Shown: one piece after another, positions 36,342 to 49,310 of the stretch
Position numbering within the stretch: position 1 is the stretch's first letter
How the letters are laid out: the number at the start of each line of letters is the position of its first letter
Program-made: the position numbers and the translations under genes
Notes under the pieces: model-generated
Database searches by the model: none
Told to the model about the DNA's origin: nothing
What the model saw: only the letters and a program-made list of their open reading frames with translations
Source of the DNA: Scortum barcoo
Taxonomy: Eukaryota > Chordata > Actinopteri > Centrarchiformes > Terapontidae
NCBI GenBank assembly: GCA_023238725.1
Contig: CM041536.1
Span: 18,944,298 to 19,008,297, forward strand
Length of the DNA: 64,000 nt
Direction: 5' to 3'

Positions 36342-38298
36342 GTGAGTCTCTCACAGCAACTAGTTCCAGTAATAGCACTGTGTCTAATGCCATGAACACC
36401 AGTAGCTCCAGTTTGTTAAAGATGTACAGTACATGACAGTTTATACTACAGCTATATATAAGGTTGAGTATAGAATACATACTTATAAGTATTAAAATGG
36501 AAGTACAGCTTACTCATCATGTACTAGTCATCTTGTATAAACAGTTTCCTCTGTGGCTCTGGGGGAGCTTTTATTATCTCAGAGATGACCTGGCCTGACC
36601 TTAGCTTGGGTTGGAGACTATTCATGTAAAACAGAAAGACTGAATTACAAACTGGGATTTGGAGGCAGGCAGAGGACTAACAGAAAGAGAAATCAGTTGC
36701 ATCATAGGAAACATAGGATCAGGTGATATTGGATCTCAACCCACAGACAAAGATAAGATTGTGTTCTTTTTTGAGTGAGTCTCATATGAATAATCAGTGA
36801 ATAAATAAATAAACATACCTGTCTTATGTTAGAGTGTGCGTAATTTTGGAAAAAACAACATTTGTGATAAAAATGCTTTGATTAATTCAATTTAAGTGCA
36901 GAAAAGGTAGTTAGACTAATCATAATATCCAACTAAGATAACAGTCGCTACATCTTCATACATCTTCCCTGCTTCTCCTGTCTCATTTTTTTATTGTGTT
37001 CCACTGTGAGCAATAAAAATCAGAAGACCTTATTTATAAAACTGAACTTATATCCTAACCTCCGTCTTGGCAGGTTGGGTGATTAATTTTTAAGAGCAAA
37101 GATCCAGAGGCAGAGCAAGCCCGTGATCGCCATGATGCTGTTGTTCTTTTTTTAGATTTGGTGAGGAACAGTAGAGGCAGGTTATTTATAAAACTGAACT
37201 TATATCCTAACCTCCGTCTTGGCAGGTTGGGTGATTAATTTTTAAGAGCAAAGATCCAGAGGCAGAGCAAGCCCGTGATCGCCATGATGCTGTTGTTCTT
37301 TTTTTAGATTTGGTGAGGAACAGTAGAGGCAGGTATGGTCGGAGGTTGTGACGCGATTCCTTTTTTCAACCACGCTTCTTTTGTTCTGCTTTTTGTAGTG
37401 CCAGAACAGGATTGCTCTTTCTAAAGTGTGAAGCAATCTCCTTCATTCAGAGGAAAGTGACGGAGGATTGGAATGTAATTTCTATACTGTTGTTGTTCCC
37501 TCCACTCAATTATCTAATCCTGAATTTAGAGCACATAATAGCGTCAAGATATAAATGTTGCAAATCCCATGAACTTGTATAGACAATGTAAAATGTATAG
37601 ACACCTGTGTTGCATTGTAAAAAACCAAGAAGGATCCAGGTGTAGTCTGTATTATATCAGGCATGTAGTTTGTCCTCACATGAGCCCATCCCTGCTTTCC
37701 CAGTGGGGTGCATGCATCAAGCCAATCAATCACCATTGTCAGAGGCAGAGTTCCTAGCCTGAAGGGTCCCGTGCTCACAAATCTAATCTCGTCATTTAAA
37801 TGGAGCTTTGCTCCACGCTCCCAGCACATACTGCGTCATGACTGTGTAATTGTCTGGATCTTCTCACAAGATAATTCTGCCTCATTTTGCAGAAACTAGA
37901 ACAAAGACAAAACCAGAACATGCGCTAAAAGAAAGTGGTACTTGTGCTAAAAGGAATATTTTTTGGCAACATTCAATCAGATTTTTATCAGACTCCCCAG
38001 ATTACATGTTAAACCTAGTCACAGTTTTTAATTTGAATTTCTTCTTTGAAAATCCCCATGGAAATGTTATAATTTAATTGAAATCACATCCAGTTTTTCT
38101 TCATAGGATGGGATCAACAAATACATAAAACAACTTTTACCCAATTTCACACACTACCGCTACAGATTATTCATTTGATTTGCTTTTAAATAATTTGTTT
38201 ACCGTCACACAGTTGCTTCCGTTTCTCAAGTAACTTTGAAACCGTAATCCCGTTTGAACTAACACATGACTCCTGACCTCTCCCCCAATTCGACCCAG
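36342..38298 (+). other. Intron 3 of LDLRAD3
   Basis: This is the shortest intron in the window (1,957 bp, GTGAGT to CCCAG). Its main feature is a perfect 152-bp tandem duplication at 37030-37333. No further exon, RNA gene or mobile element was recognised. The 3' end has a CTGAC branch-point candidate at 38273-38277 and a short C/T-rich tract before the CAGCAG tandem acceptor. Confidence 0.9.
37030..37333 (+). repeat. Perfect 152-bp tandem duplication
   Basis: Copy 1 is 37030-37181 and copy 2 is 37182-37333. Comparing the copies by eye, I see no difference, including the seven-T run. Each begins TTATTTATAAAACTG and ends GTAGAGGCAGG. The match stops immediately outside on both sides, apart from one T. 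Identity at this level in an intron implies a very recent duplication or an assembly error. The unit has no recognisable coding content. Confidence 0.97.
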
Positions 38299-38433
38299 CA
38301 GGTAACCCGTTGGTGTGCTCGGAGGCTCGCTTCAAGTGTCGAAATGGCCACTGTGTAGACCGCAGCTTCTTGTGTAACGGCCAGGACAACTGTCAGGACA
38401 ACAGTGATGAGGAGCTCTGCCTGACTACAGCAG
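38299..38433 (+). CDS. ldlrad3: LDLRAD3 exon 4: LA module 3
   Basis: This internal exon of 135 nt (45 codons, phase 1 at both ends) encodes the third LA module. It is read as T-G-NPLVCSEARFKCRNGHC, followed by VDRSFLCNGQDNCQDN and SDEELC, then LTTA and one base of the next codon, and the donor G|GTAAGT. All six cysteines are present. The residues after cysteine 4 and before cysteine 5 are Asn, where strong calcium-binding LA modules have Asp. The acceptor is a tandem CAGCAG: the first AG (38297-38298) gives Thr-Gly-Asn-Pro, matching the length I recall for human LDLRAD3, while the second (38300-38301) would start the exon at 38302 and remove one residue. A branch point candidate CTGAC lies at 38273-38277. 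The next exon should encode the juxtamembrane and transmembrane region and was not found downstream. Confidence 0.93.
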
Positions 38434-41400
38434 GTAAGTCATAAAGTCAAATATCTGAGGTCGTCATAAATGCAGAAAAGAAAGTCGTTTTTCAAACTGA
38501 AAATAGTACATCTACTCAGACACTGACAGTCAGACACAGGGGCACGCTGAGGCCAAGGATGATTTAGTGTCAAAGAACAGTGAATTGTAGCAGATCCGAG
38601 ATGTTCCTGATCATTCCAATTAGCCTTCAGCTCACACATTTGGTTGGCCTTTGGTTGGTTAATGGGCATATAATTAATCGAAATTCAAAACAGAGAAAAG
38701 GGCAACGGGGGATAAAGTACTAAGAAACGTTAGTACTTTCTCCTGTGAAGATACTAGACCACTGCAGCAGCAAATTTTGAAAGGGTAGAGTAAAATCAGT
38801 CACAACGCTACAACCATAACTTGTAGAGCAAGTCCTTTTTGATTAGCAGTAGGCACTTAATTGCTGCTAAAGTAGCAGGAGAACATAAACCTTGGACTAA
38901 GATGAGACAATGCCAAATATTTGCAACATAAAAATGTCCTAAAGTCATGCAAAAATAGCAATATGTGTATGCGATAAGAAGCAGAAGAATGCGAAACAGT
39001 TTTATCGTAGCTTACACACACAGATTATGTGTAAAAATCTGACATTGTTTATCAGTCATAGCTCTACAGTGTCAGACAATGTAAATAAGTATGTAGTATT
39101 AAGCATTACGCATTACACTGTGAAATATACTTTAACTTTTCTGAAGCCAATCACTTGTGGGCAGAATTAGCAGAATTAGAGAGTGCCTACTTTACCACAA
39201 ATTCCAGATGGAGGGACCATATGTACAACGAAAAATGACTATATGTATGCAGTTATTTGTCCTCATTATTTCTTAAACAAATTACTCTTTGTGAAAGTGT
39301 ATATTATACAAGTTTAGAAGTTGTTTCTAAGTAACAGTAACAAGTGTGCTGCATGAGACATACTGCATATATAATTAACCTTATGAGATGAAGTAGTCAA
39401 TAATTTGCATAATTAAGGGACTGACAATTTTAAAACCTCTACAGGAAATTGATACGATGTACTAACACTCCCTTGATGTGGAGATAAGTATTAGCAGTCC
39501 CTCTCACTTGTGTTGTAATTCCAGTATACTGAGAATGGTCATGTAGATGATAATCTTTTTGTGGAGAGATAGTGCAGAAAACACAGTACACGGAACAATA
39601 GAAGCCTTTACACACTGCGATTCAGTCAGAAATAGCGCAGAGAAACCAATTATGCTGGATGGGATGAGATAAGTTTTCTCGCACAGTTAAAAGGGGAAGT
39701 CTTGAATTAGTTATCTCCGTCTCCTTTCCCTTTATTCACAACAACAACAAAAATGTGAACAGAAAAATGAGACTGGGAGGTAACCACTGCCACTTTGATC
39801 TGTTGTGACAAACTGGAGTTGGAGCTGAATTTAATCAGGCCAAAAATTGCTAGAAATATATCAGCCGGAAGCTTGCTGACACAGTCTTCAGCTTTTCTAT
39901 TAAACTGGATAAAATGATGATGGAGTAGTTAGACGAGTCTGTCACTCAATATGTCACATCTTCTGATATTTCTTAAAACATCACTTAGAAAATGTGTTGT
40001 GCAGTCTGTGCAGACACAGCAAAGCCACTGACTTCACACTTCTTTCACATGCTAAAACACACCATGGCATCATCAGTGGTAATGCAAAATTTAACTATAC
40101 TCATAGCACTGTGTTGTTTTTACATTGTAACACAAATAACTGTAGTATCATCCCTGACAGTGACTTTGATGTCTTCTGGTATCTTCACTTCACTTGGCAG
40201 CTTCACTTCTCACAGGCGCTACAGTCAGCTTCTGTCAACACTTCATGTGTACCTCCACCAGCGAGCCAACATGATTTCTGCCAGCAGTCCAACTCTGATG
40301 TGCATATAACCCCCAGGCAACCAAATGTGGACCGCTGTCAGTGTTTTCTTTTTGTTAAAAGAAATCCTGTGTCTTTGTGTCTAGGTGCCACTGTCACATT
40401 GATTTACGCTACACAGTTTAAAAAAAAAATGTCTGTCAGAAATAACAAAACTGAGAACAGGCTAAGTGAGGAGTAAAAAAAAAAAAGAAGTAGAAGTCAA
40501 CAGTAACCTGTCAGCATCTATAGCTCACAAGACAGTAATGTTATTACCAATGCTGAGATGGGCAAAGTCAGCAGAAACTTGATCGAAACCCAAGAGGCGA
40601 AACATGTCTGATAAACAGGGAAGGAGCTCTGCGGCAGTCGCACATCAGACTTCAGGATATGAACCCAATAAATCCTGGTGAAACTTTTCAATATCATTTG
40701 TTCTCTAAAACATTATAAAACTGTTCTGTTATTCCTCGGCGGTAAGAAATGGCTCTGATGTGACACTGTTTACAAGCTACTGATCGGATAACGGTCGCAT
40801 GAGATGATTATTCTTCTTATAATTAATCCTACTAATGAATTACCACACAAATCTAAATTTAATATGGTAACGTCAGTCTGTCTATTTTTTATTTTCCCTA
40901 ATTAGTGAAGCTGATTTAGTAAAGTTCACATTATTTTTTACCTGCGTGCGTGATTGCGAGAGAGCCAGAAAGATAGAAAGTCCATTCATCATCCCCCTCA
41001 GACTCGACAACTCGATGCAGAGCCGCAGAATGCTGAATAGAACTGTAGAGTGATGCAGAAATATTGATTGATATCTGTGTCCACTCCATTTCCTTGTTGA
41101 CAAGTGAACAATATCAGCTCCGGTGCTGGCTGGCAGAATGTAGCCGCGTCTCGTTATGGCGTCTGAGGCATTAGAAAGCAGTCTTCACAACAAACACTGG
41201 ATACTCTATAAAGACTCGAGACGATCGAACAGCTTACAGTTAGCAGAAGACCTACTGGAATCATTTGAATTGCTTATATTATATACAATTAACAATCAAG
41301 GTCAGCATAGCATCCTGGTAGAAAACATTTTCAGTCCATTACAAGTGAGATACATTATATACAGCATCTTTGCACCTCACTATGAGCTCCTTGAAGATCT

Positions 41401-41949
41401 AAGGAGTTCTTTATGCCGACTGTGAGCATAATTATTTTACTCCATTTCCTACAAAAAGTGTTCTGCCTCGCAGCCATTTTATTAAAAGGCCCACTCTGGT
41501 TGACTGAGAGACTTCTCATACTGCCTCCATCTCTAAAACGTTTTCAGGTGTTTTATGACAGAGTACCAAGTTTTATCTTTTCCTTATGATAAAAATGCCT
41601 GTCTGGCAGTAGTAGTTTTCAATTCAGCCTCCACAAAAATGTACCACTGACTCCCCGTCAGTGCTGCTTTTACAGTCGTATTTGTATGTACGGTGCGCCC
41701 AAATGTTCTCCTGCTTATTTTGCTGCTGAAAACCCGTGTAGCGCCACATCAAGTACAAGTGTCGAGAAGTTGCGAGCTCTGTGTTGCTGTGACCTTCAGA
41801 ACGCATCGAGGAGGAGCAGCTCAGGGTGTTTTTTTCTTCTTTGTTTGCTTGTTTTTTTTTTATTTTGTTTTTCTCATGACCCTCGGCACTCTGGAAGGAG
41901 TGCTGGAAGGATCGCTGCGGTTTGACTCTCTGCATTTCTTGCCTGTATT

Positions 41950-41973
41950 CGCTCACACTCACACACACACACA
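41950..41973 (+). repeat. CA-rich microsatellite
   Basis: An interrupted run of CA units. Confidence 0.85.
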
Positions 41974-44900
41974 TACTCACCTTACATTCTGCTCTGACTT
42001 TGCCTCTCTCTATAATAAGCACAGACCTGCAGGTGATAGATAAGGCATACAATATCCGCTCTAAGCCACCTGAGCACAGCATCTCCTTCCTCGCTGTCTC
42101 TCCTGTACCACTTCCTCTGTTCAGCTCCTCTTCCTTCTTACCCATAATTACTTGCTTCAGCGTCTCCACATTTTGTTCCTTGATTTGAACAGTCCAGTGA
42201 GAGATCAGGGCGCAGCCTGATTGCAGACAGATCATCATCGCGTGTATAGGATAGTGTTTGGTTATCCTGCCCCAGAGGTGTCAGATAATTAGATCTACAG
42301 AAGCCGCGCCATCCTCATAGCATTTTTTTATGCCACCAGTGTTTTTATTTCCCATCAGAGTGATTTTAAACAATTTGGCACAGTTAGACACAAACAGAGC
42401 AGCACAGAGCTGCTTTTACTGTTTATCGTTTTATTTGATGGGTAATTGATTTTTGAAATAGCAGAGAGGTGGCAAAGTGGCAAACAGTGCAATGTAACAC
42501 TGCACAATCTTCTGGAAAAGCATTGGTGCAATCACCACACAGTGAGATAGAAGGAGTGGGACTGGGAGCCTGTAACGGATAACGGAGATAAAGAAATGGA
42601 AAGCACACCACATAAACATAATGTAGTGAACCAGAAAGCGAGTTGTGAGTGGCAATGAATAGCAATGGGCGGGAAGATGGAGGTAAGCAAAGAGAGACAG
42701 GTGATTTGGTAGAGAAAGGCAGGGATTTGGATAAAACTGAGTGAGGGGTAGCGATAAGGCGGGGAGGATGAGAGCGGCATCCATCTCATGTCGAGCCCCG
42801 AGGCCGAGCAGCGTAACTCCGGAAACAGAAATGACATGAAAGCTAGTTTTGTAAAGCTGAGCTCTTCTTTGCTCTCCCCCGGTCCCCCGGTCTGCGTGTA
42901 GCAGGGGATAGAGAGTGCAGTGATGGAGCACATGTTTGCCCCTGCAACGAATTGTTGTCGAAACACCGCGGGGCAAGGCTGGCACACGGGACACGGCCAG
43001 ATGCTGGGGGAGCCCTCGCTGAGAACAAGAGAGCCACTCTGCATATCCAAGAAAGCGTGTGCGCGAACACACTGGTCGCACACATGTGCGAAGAGTCACA
43101 TTGCATCTCCCACTGATTGTTCTGCATATTTAATTGAAAAATAGCACCACAACCTCCATAAGTAACTCTCTGAAGGTCGTGGCACTGACAGGTTTACAGA
43201 CTCAATACAAAAGTGATGAGCACAGAAGTTGAAGTTGTTTTTTTTTTTTAAAGTGGCTGAGAATCCCCTCAGAGCCATTTAAGAAAAGTAATTGATTTAA
43301 AATGCACACATCAGCTTCTATCATTACGCATTAATTAAAGCAAGTAGACAAAGAGTATCAGATGGCGTGGTGACTGTGGGAGAGTGTGATAGTGATTAAT
43401 TCTCACATCTCCTCTATCTCAGAGAAAGCTTTTCTCGACTGAAGTTGCTGTGAGGGGAAGTGTAAGTGATGTGATGGTGGGAACAGAGGACCAGAGAATG
43501 GTTGGAGGGCTTCAGAGGCTCTCAGTGGCTTTGTGTGTTTTTTGAAGATAAGGTGTGCTTTGTATGGTCACAAGCTTCAATGGCCTTTGTTGTGGTTGTG
43601 TGTGCACATATGATTCTGTCTCCTTTTGTTCTTTCAGCGGACGACGCACACAAACGATTGTCCACATTTTATTTTGTTCTCACACATAAAAACGACGTGA
43701 AGCTGTGACAGCGAGGTTCTACAGTCCAGCATTAGGTTTCATGATGCACTGTAGCTTTCCAGAATCACATGAGGAAGATTTATGCTTTCACTGCTGCATC
43801 TCCCCTAGACTATTTATTTTAGTATCAGTGCAATAATTGGACAAATAAAAGGAAAATAAATCTTTAAACTCATGAAGACGGCACCGCCTGTGGCTCTCAA
43901 ACACTTTGAAAGCATCGAAACATCAATTAGGCCTCTATGAACCAAAGGGGCGACATCAATTCTGCAGAGTTAATGGTACAGAAATATTCAGGACACGTTG
44001 TGGAATTCATGCAAAGCGTGTGCGATATGTCATTTAAATTACAATGCATTGTAAACAAAAATATCTTTAGTCTTCCTGCCCAAAGTCAGTGTCACTCTTA
44101 TAATGAAGGAATTACAACCATTGCAGGGCCTTTGTTTACATGCTGCCTCAAAGTCTTTTGTTTTCTAATGTCCAGACTCCAGTAGAGGCAGGCAGTAAGC
44201 TAGTATGGTCTGGGAGGTAGAACTGCCACTAACACATTGTGTTGCATTGTGTTTTTTTACCAGTGACCCCATCAGAGTAATCATTGGTCTACAGGTCCTC
44301 AGAGTCCATCAGTCAGAGTGAGAGCAGCAAGCTGACAATTAACATTAGTCTGCTACATGAGTACACAGTCTAATCAGTGGCAGCTGACATCACCCTTGAC
44401 CCCAAGTGGTTTGATGAAAATGAAGTCACTCACCAAACATGGTCCAAGATGGGCTGCAGAATGACTTTTTTTTTTTGAGAACATGACCATGTATAATTAA
44501 ACTTGCCAGTTTCTTTTGTACATTTTGATAAGCCTTTCAGCGAGTCACTTGTTTCACAGTGCTTGTCGGGGGAATTTATTATAACAGTGCCCGTCTGACT
44601 AAAACATTAATGTTATCATAAGCTTTATTCTGGCCACATCACTATGTGCCAAAGACAGTGCAAAAAGCAGTTTTAACCTTCTGGTTAGTGTATGTAGCAC
44701 TGCTCTCTGAGAAGTCAAATCCCTAATTTTAAACTCCAAGGATGCTTCCCTCCCACAGAGAGTAATCTGCAGCTTTCTATTTGTTGTATCCTCCTAAGGC
44801 TGTGTAAGAACTACGCCATAGATCCACTAGCACTGCATCTGCTGTTTTGCATAAGCACTATGTATTCAACAACCTGTCTTCACAGCCCTGCCATTTACAG

Positions 44901-47900
44901 CGCCAATAAACACCAGTAATTCAGACGGGCTGCATATACAGTGACTGTCTGCTGACATCGAGCTGTAACTCCTGCCTCTCCATTAGCGTCCGCAGTAAAC
45001 TAGACATTAATATATAGCGTCAGCCTGATATATAAAGAACAAAGAATGCCAGAGTGATTTAAAGTCCCTCCGTATTCAGTCTGGATTCGCTGTTGGTATC
45101 CTTTAAGCTTGCTAATAGCTTCTCACACAGCCACGTCCTCCTCCATTGATTGCTGCCAGACTTTGGGCCCGAATAATATAGGCGCTATAGATTAAAATGA
45201 CAAGTTAATCCATGTGCAATTTCTGTGGTAGAGACGAGTGTGAAGCAGAGATGTTGGTCTGCTCATGCCCTTCGTCAGTAGCACTCGGAGAGCGCTGGCA
45301 GAGAGAGAAAGGTGTGGGAGGGAGCGTGAAATGGCGTAGGGGAATATAATGGCAGTAGACTGAGGTGTGGGAGTGGAATGTAATAGTGCCAGTTTATCAG
45401 AGCCAGCGCGTACTTGACAGGCACAAATAGGGGAAGTTGCGCATGTCACCGCCCATGGATTTGAACCCTGGAAAAGTTTCAGGTTTTCGCCTATGTTTGC
45501 CTGAAGCATGTTCACAAAGCAGGGCTGAGGGGCCCTCGGCTGTTGGTCTGCTGGAGAGCAAGGCCGAGCAGTGTGCAAGATGCTGCTTGCTGCTGCTGGC
45601 GACTGAGGGGGTGCTGCTTCCTGTTTCCAGAATCTAAATTTTAGTTTATTTGTTTTCCAGTATAGTAAGAGTGCAATTTCAATTGGGAGCCTTTATACTC
45701 TTGTTATCCATGTGTACTTACGTGGAAATAAACTCTATTGATTATGTCCATCCACCCATCTATAGTGTGCTTGCTACTTTAGTAAAGTGTGTGCGTTATC
45801 TGATAATATATATCCATGCTCGTTTCACCGTTCATTTCTTGCCATTCCTCCCTTCCCTTCTCTCCCACTCACCAAGGCTAAGTGTTACTATTTCAGAGCT
45901 CCTGTTGTTTCAGGACCTTGTTGCCATTGGCTATGGCCACACTGGGGGGGACCTGTGTTTGCATGAATCATCCCCGTCCTTGAATCATTTCCAGTCAGCC
46001 CATTGCTGCTCAGGCTCCTGTAAATTAACAACCTTTCCCTTCTAAACCTATCCTCATTCGGTCACCATGGTGATGGTGGTCAAGTGACGACCTGCACCCA
46101 CAGACGAGTGGAGGAATTTCACTCTGAATAGCGCTGCTGTTGCTATTGGGTAGAGTTGTACTTTGTGTGAGGGCGCTTTTTTTTTGTTTGTGTGTGCGTT
46201 CATGTATGTGGTTGTATGTGTGCAGAGAATTTTTTTCCCCAACTGCATCTTGTTGCCATTCTTACCACACATCTGCTTTAATAGCTTTTTGGATAGATGA
46301 CTCAGAGGGAAAGTTCAGGTTTGCCATTAAGAGATAATATAGCACAAGTGTCAATCTGCAGTTGAGCTGGCTTGGTCCGTGATGGCCACGCGCGAGCCAA
46401 AAACACTGAACCATTACATTACTTAAGTAACACTATAAAATGTAAAACCCCAAAAAAGGACAAAAAACAAGCTAATTAGCTTGCTGATTTGTGCCTCTAC
46501 GAGCATCACATTTGCATTAGAGTGCGTTATGCCCGGCCTCGACTGCAACGTTTCCCTGCTCTGTCAACACTTGGCTTGAAAGACGTGCCCCTCACTGGCC
46601 CCTCGGCACACACTAACTAGTTGTCTGACAGCAGAAAGGAGGTGAGTTCACCATGTAAAGGGTGCTTCAATGGGCCTCCCTCCATCTAAGTCTTTTCTTT
46701 CTATCTCTGCATTTAAACCATTTAATTCAGTTACAGTCCCTCTTCTCTACTTTCACAATACACTTCCAATTTAATAAAACTGCCCGCCTAGTCTGCACCA
46801 AAGTACGGTCCCATGGGGCTCACAAGGCCATTGTCTTTCTTCAACAATTGCACATTAAAGAAAGACCAAGAGGTGTCGAGGCTGCACCAATACTAGATAT
46901 TGACTGCTCTTTAGTCACCCTGCTGATGTCCTCAATAGCTGTAAAGCTGTAAAGTGGCAGATGCTTTGACTAGTACTTTGCAAAAGTTTCAAGATTATTA
47001 ATGAAGTCCTTAATAGGTTCTGCATGCAGTAAAAAGAACTTGAAAGAAAAATTTAATCCCTTCTTGTTTTCGGTTTCTCTTAGAAATGTTTCCATAAGTT
47101 AGTACAAGAGACTTTTTTTTTTATCTCTGTTGACTCTTTTTGGCCCAAGAGAGGAGAAAAAATGCTGTTTCTGCATTTTTAAATTGAGTTAAAAATGGAG
47201 ACAATTATGAAACCAGAGCAAAGAGGTGCACTGAATGTGATTTCATTCTCTTGGATAGCTTTGATGAATGTTCGGGAAATTTAGATACAGTTCTTTTAAG
47301 AGATGGTTATGCGACCAGAGCTCAATATAACCCCCTCCTTACACACACACAATTCTTTTCGACCACATTATCTTTTCTTTAGGCATGTCTAATGCACCCT
47401 TCATAAGCAGCAGAGTCACTTAGCCGAATTGCAACTCAGAATTATAATAGTTTTGCAGGGCTGAAAGGCTGGTGTATTAAAGCAAATAAGGGAAGTTGAA
47501 ATCTAAATATAAAACTGGAGTAATCAACACTGGGTTCAGGTGCTCTATTTCATTTTATCAAAAGGCCCCCTAAACGCCACTCTTTTTGGCTACAAAATAC
47601 CACTGATTGGCTGCCACGTTGCCAGCGGTTTGGATCACTCAGCGCATCTTTCAGTCTCATTGCTTAATGCCGCGTTACCTTTTCATGCATGATTCCTCCA
47701 TGGTGCGCATTTGTGTATAGGTTACCTAATCCAGTATGAATTATTACTAAGAGACAGCATTATCCCCACATGCATCTCCTAAATTGGCATCGGACCAAAA
47801 TGATGTGCCGCTATTAAGGAGTAAACAGATGGACAGGCCTGAGCGATGCATTAGGTGTCAGTCAGCTCTCACTATAATGGGCTGGGTTATTTTCTGCAAA

Positions 47901-48076
47901 TGCGTTTTCTGCCAGTACTGTAAGTGTGCATCCAGCCATGATACGGCTGGAGGTGTTGCTCGACAGACAAAGAGCCGCGGCAATTATAAAGGTGATAGAA
48001 TGCCGAAGTGTGTTTGGGGCAGTGAGAAAGGTGAGGGGGTGCAGGTTTTTTGGAAGTGTTTCCATCAGGGACATGC

Positions 48077-48690
48077 CAAAAGAAGGAGAGCTTAAGTGGA
48101 ATAAAGGAAAAAGAAAAGTGCCCCGGAGAGGGAAAAGAGGGATTGCATGTCAGAGGGTGTGAGGGATAGAAATGTGAGAGGACGGTCAGAGGGGGCGAGG
48201 GGGTATGTGGGATGTGGGATGAAAATAAGAGCAAAATGTGAATGTGAAGACGATGGAGCGGAAGAGGGAAGGAAAGCACAGGGGAGAGAGTGATGGAGAG
48301 CAAGAGGGAAGCTGATGGAGATGAGGGATTAGGGAGAGTGGCAAAGCCATTGAGGAAAAATAGATAAAATCCACTAAGGAGGGTAAGGAGAGGAAGTGAG
48401 CGGAGGAAGAGATGAGAAAGTACGCAGGAAATAAGGCGTCTGCAGCGATGGGAATAAACAGGCAGAAACCTGAGAGACAGGTGCAGGAAGCAAAGGTAAG
48501 AGCAGATGTAGGGAAGGGGAAACAACAAAGTCAGTGATCAAGATGAGTGGATTGAAGTCGAGCCAGAGTGGTGAGGTGGGAATGGGGGGAAAAAAAGGGG
48601 ACAGAGGGAGAGAAAGTAAGGATGAAAACAGTAAATAAAATGGAGAACAGGAGGGTGAATGATGACAGGAGAGAGGAGGGAGAAAACAAA
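48077..48690 (+). repeat. Purine-rich block
   Basis: About 600 bases of the + strand are dominated by G and A with GGAGA, GAAGAGG and GGGATG-like words but no fixed period. It keeps a minus-strand frame open (47887-48528) by base composition alone. Confidence 0.75.
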
Positions 48691-48810
48691 CAACACCCAG
48701 TGTGAGAATTTGAAGGGGGTCATACTTGAAGCTCAGAGAGCTCAGAATAGGGGCCTAGATTAATCCCTGCATGCAAGTGGTCTTATTCAGGGTAATTACT
48801 GGATTCTGCA

Positions 48811-49310
48811 CCATGTTTTTTTTGTTTGTTTTTTTGAATTGCTGTCATCTGTTTTTGTTTTTTTGTTTTTTTTTTCTTTTGCTGCTACAGCGGAGTGATC
48901 TTCTGTCTCTGACTTGCTCTGCTCTGCTCATGTACCATTAACCTCCCATCAACTTTTCTCAGTTTTGGCGTTCGGCTCTCATCTCCACCCTTTTCTCATC
49001 ACTTCTCTTTACCATTTCACCTCCTCATGCCCCACTGTCTTGTCTCTTCTCATCATGGGTTTTCTCCCCTCGCCTCTGTTCTCTGCTCTCGCTTCCTCTG
49101 GCAGTCTGCGGCCGCTTTGTTCAAATGGGCAAGGCTTAAACACAACGCTTTAGATGATAATACCACTCTGTTCCTGCAGTGGTGTCTCTTTTTTTTTTTG
49201 CATTTTTTTTGCATTTTTATCATTTCCTCTTCAACCTCTTCATACTTTTTTTCTCTCTGCCTCTGCTTCACCCATTCTTTCTCTCTACATTGTTCTCATT
49301 GTTTGATGCT
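48811..49310 (+). repeat. Pyrimidine-rich block
   Basis: This starts with T-runs around 48811-48880 and continues as CTCTTCT-like sequence. It lies about 120 bases after the purine-rich block and has the opposite strand bias. Confidence 0.7.

Noticed and set aside
36111..36395. Second open + frame across exon 3
   Set aside because: It is the shifted frame of the LA2 exon and lacks the cysteine pattern.
39992..40309. Frame with a hydrophobic stretch, considered as the transmembrane exon
   Set aside because: It lacks the conserved juxtamembrane residues and has no suitable acceptor in phase 1.
41156..41425. 89-codon + strand frame starting with ATG, protein-like composition
   Set aside because: No family is recognised and no splice or promoter context is evident. 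It would be worth a database search, but not supportable as a gene from sequence alone.
41624..42238. 204-codon minus-strand frame
   Set aside because: It contains translated CA repeat and Lys-rich low-complexity parts; no homology is recognised.
42431..43099. 222-codon minus-strand open frame, the longest in the window
   Set aside because: It has no recognisable domain, its composition shifts along its length, several overlapping frames are also open, and there is no sign of splice sites or codon bias. Treated as chance.
45420..45490. GGATTTGAACCCT, a tRNA B-box-like word on the minus strand
   Set aside because: No matching acceptor stem, anticodon arm or A box could be laid out around it.
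47887..48528. 213-codon minus-strand frame rich in Ser, Leu, Pro and His
   Set aside because: It lies mostly across the purine-rich block, which removes stop codons on the other strand. Low complexity explains it.
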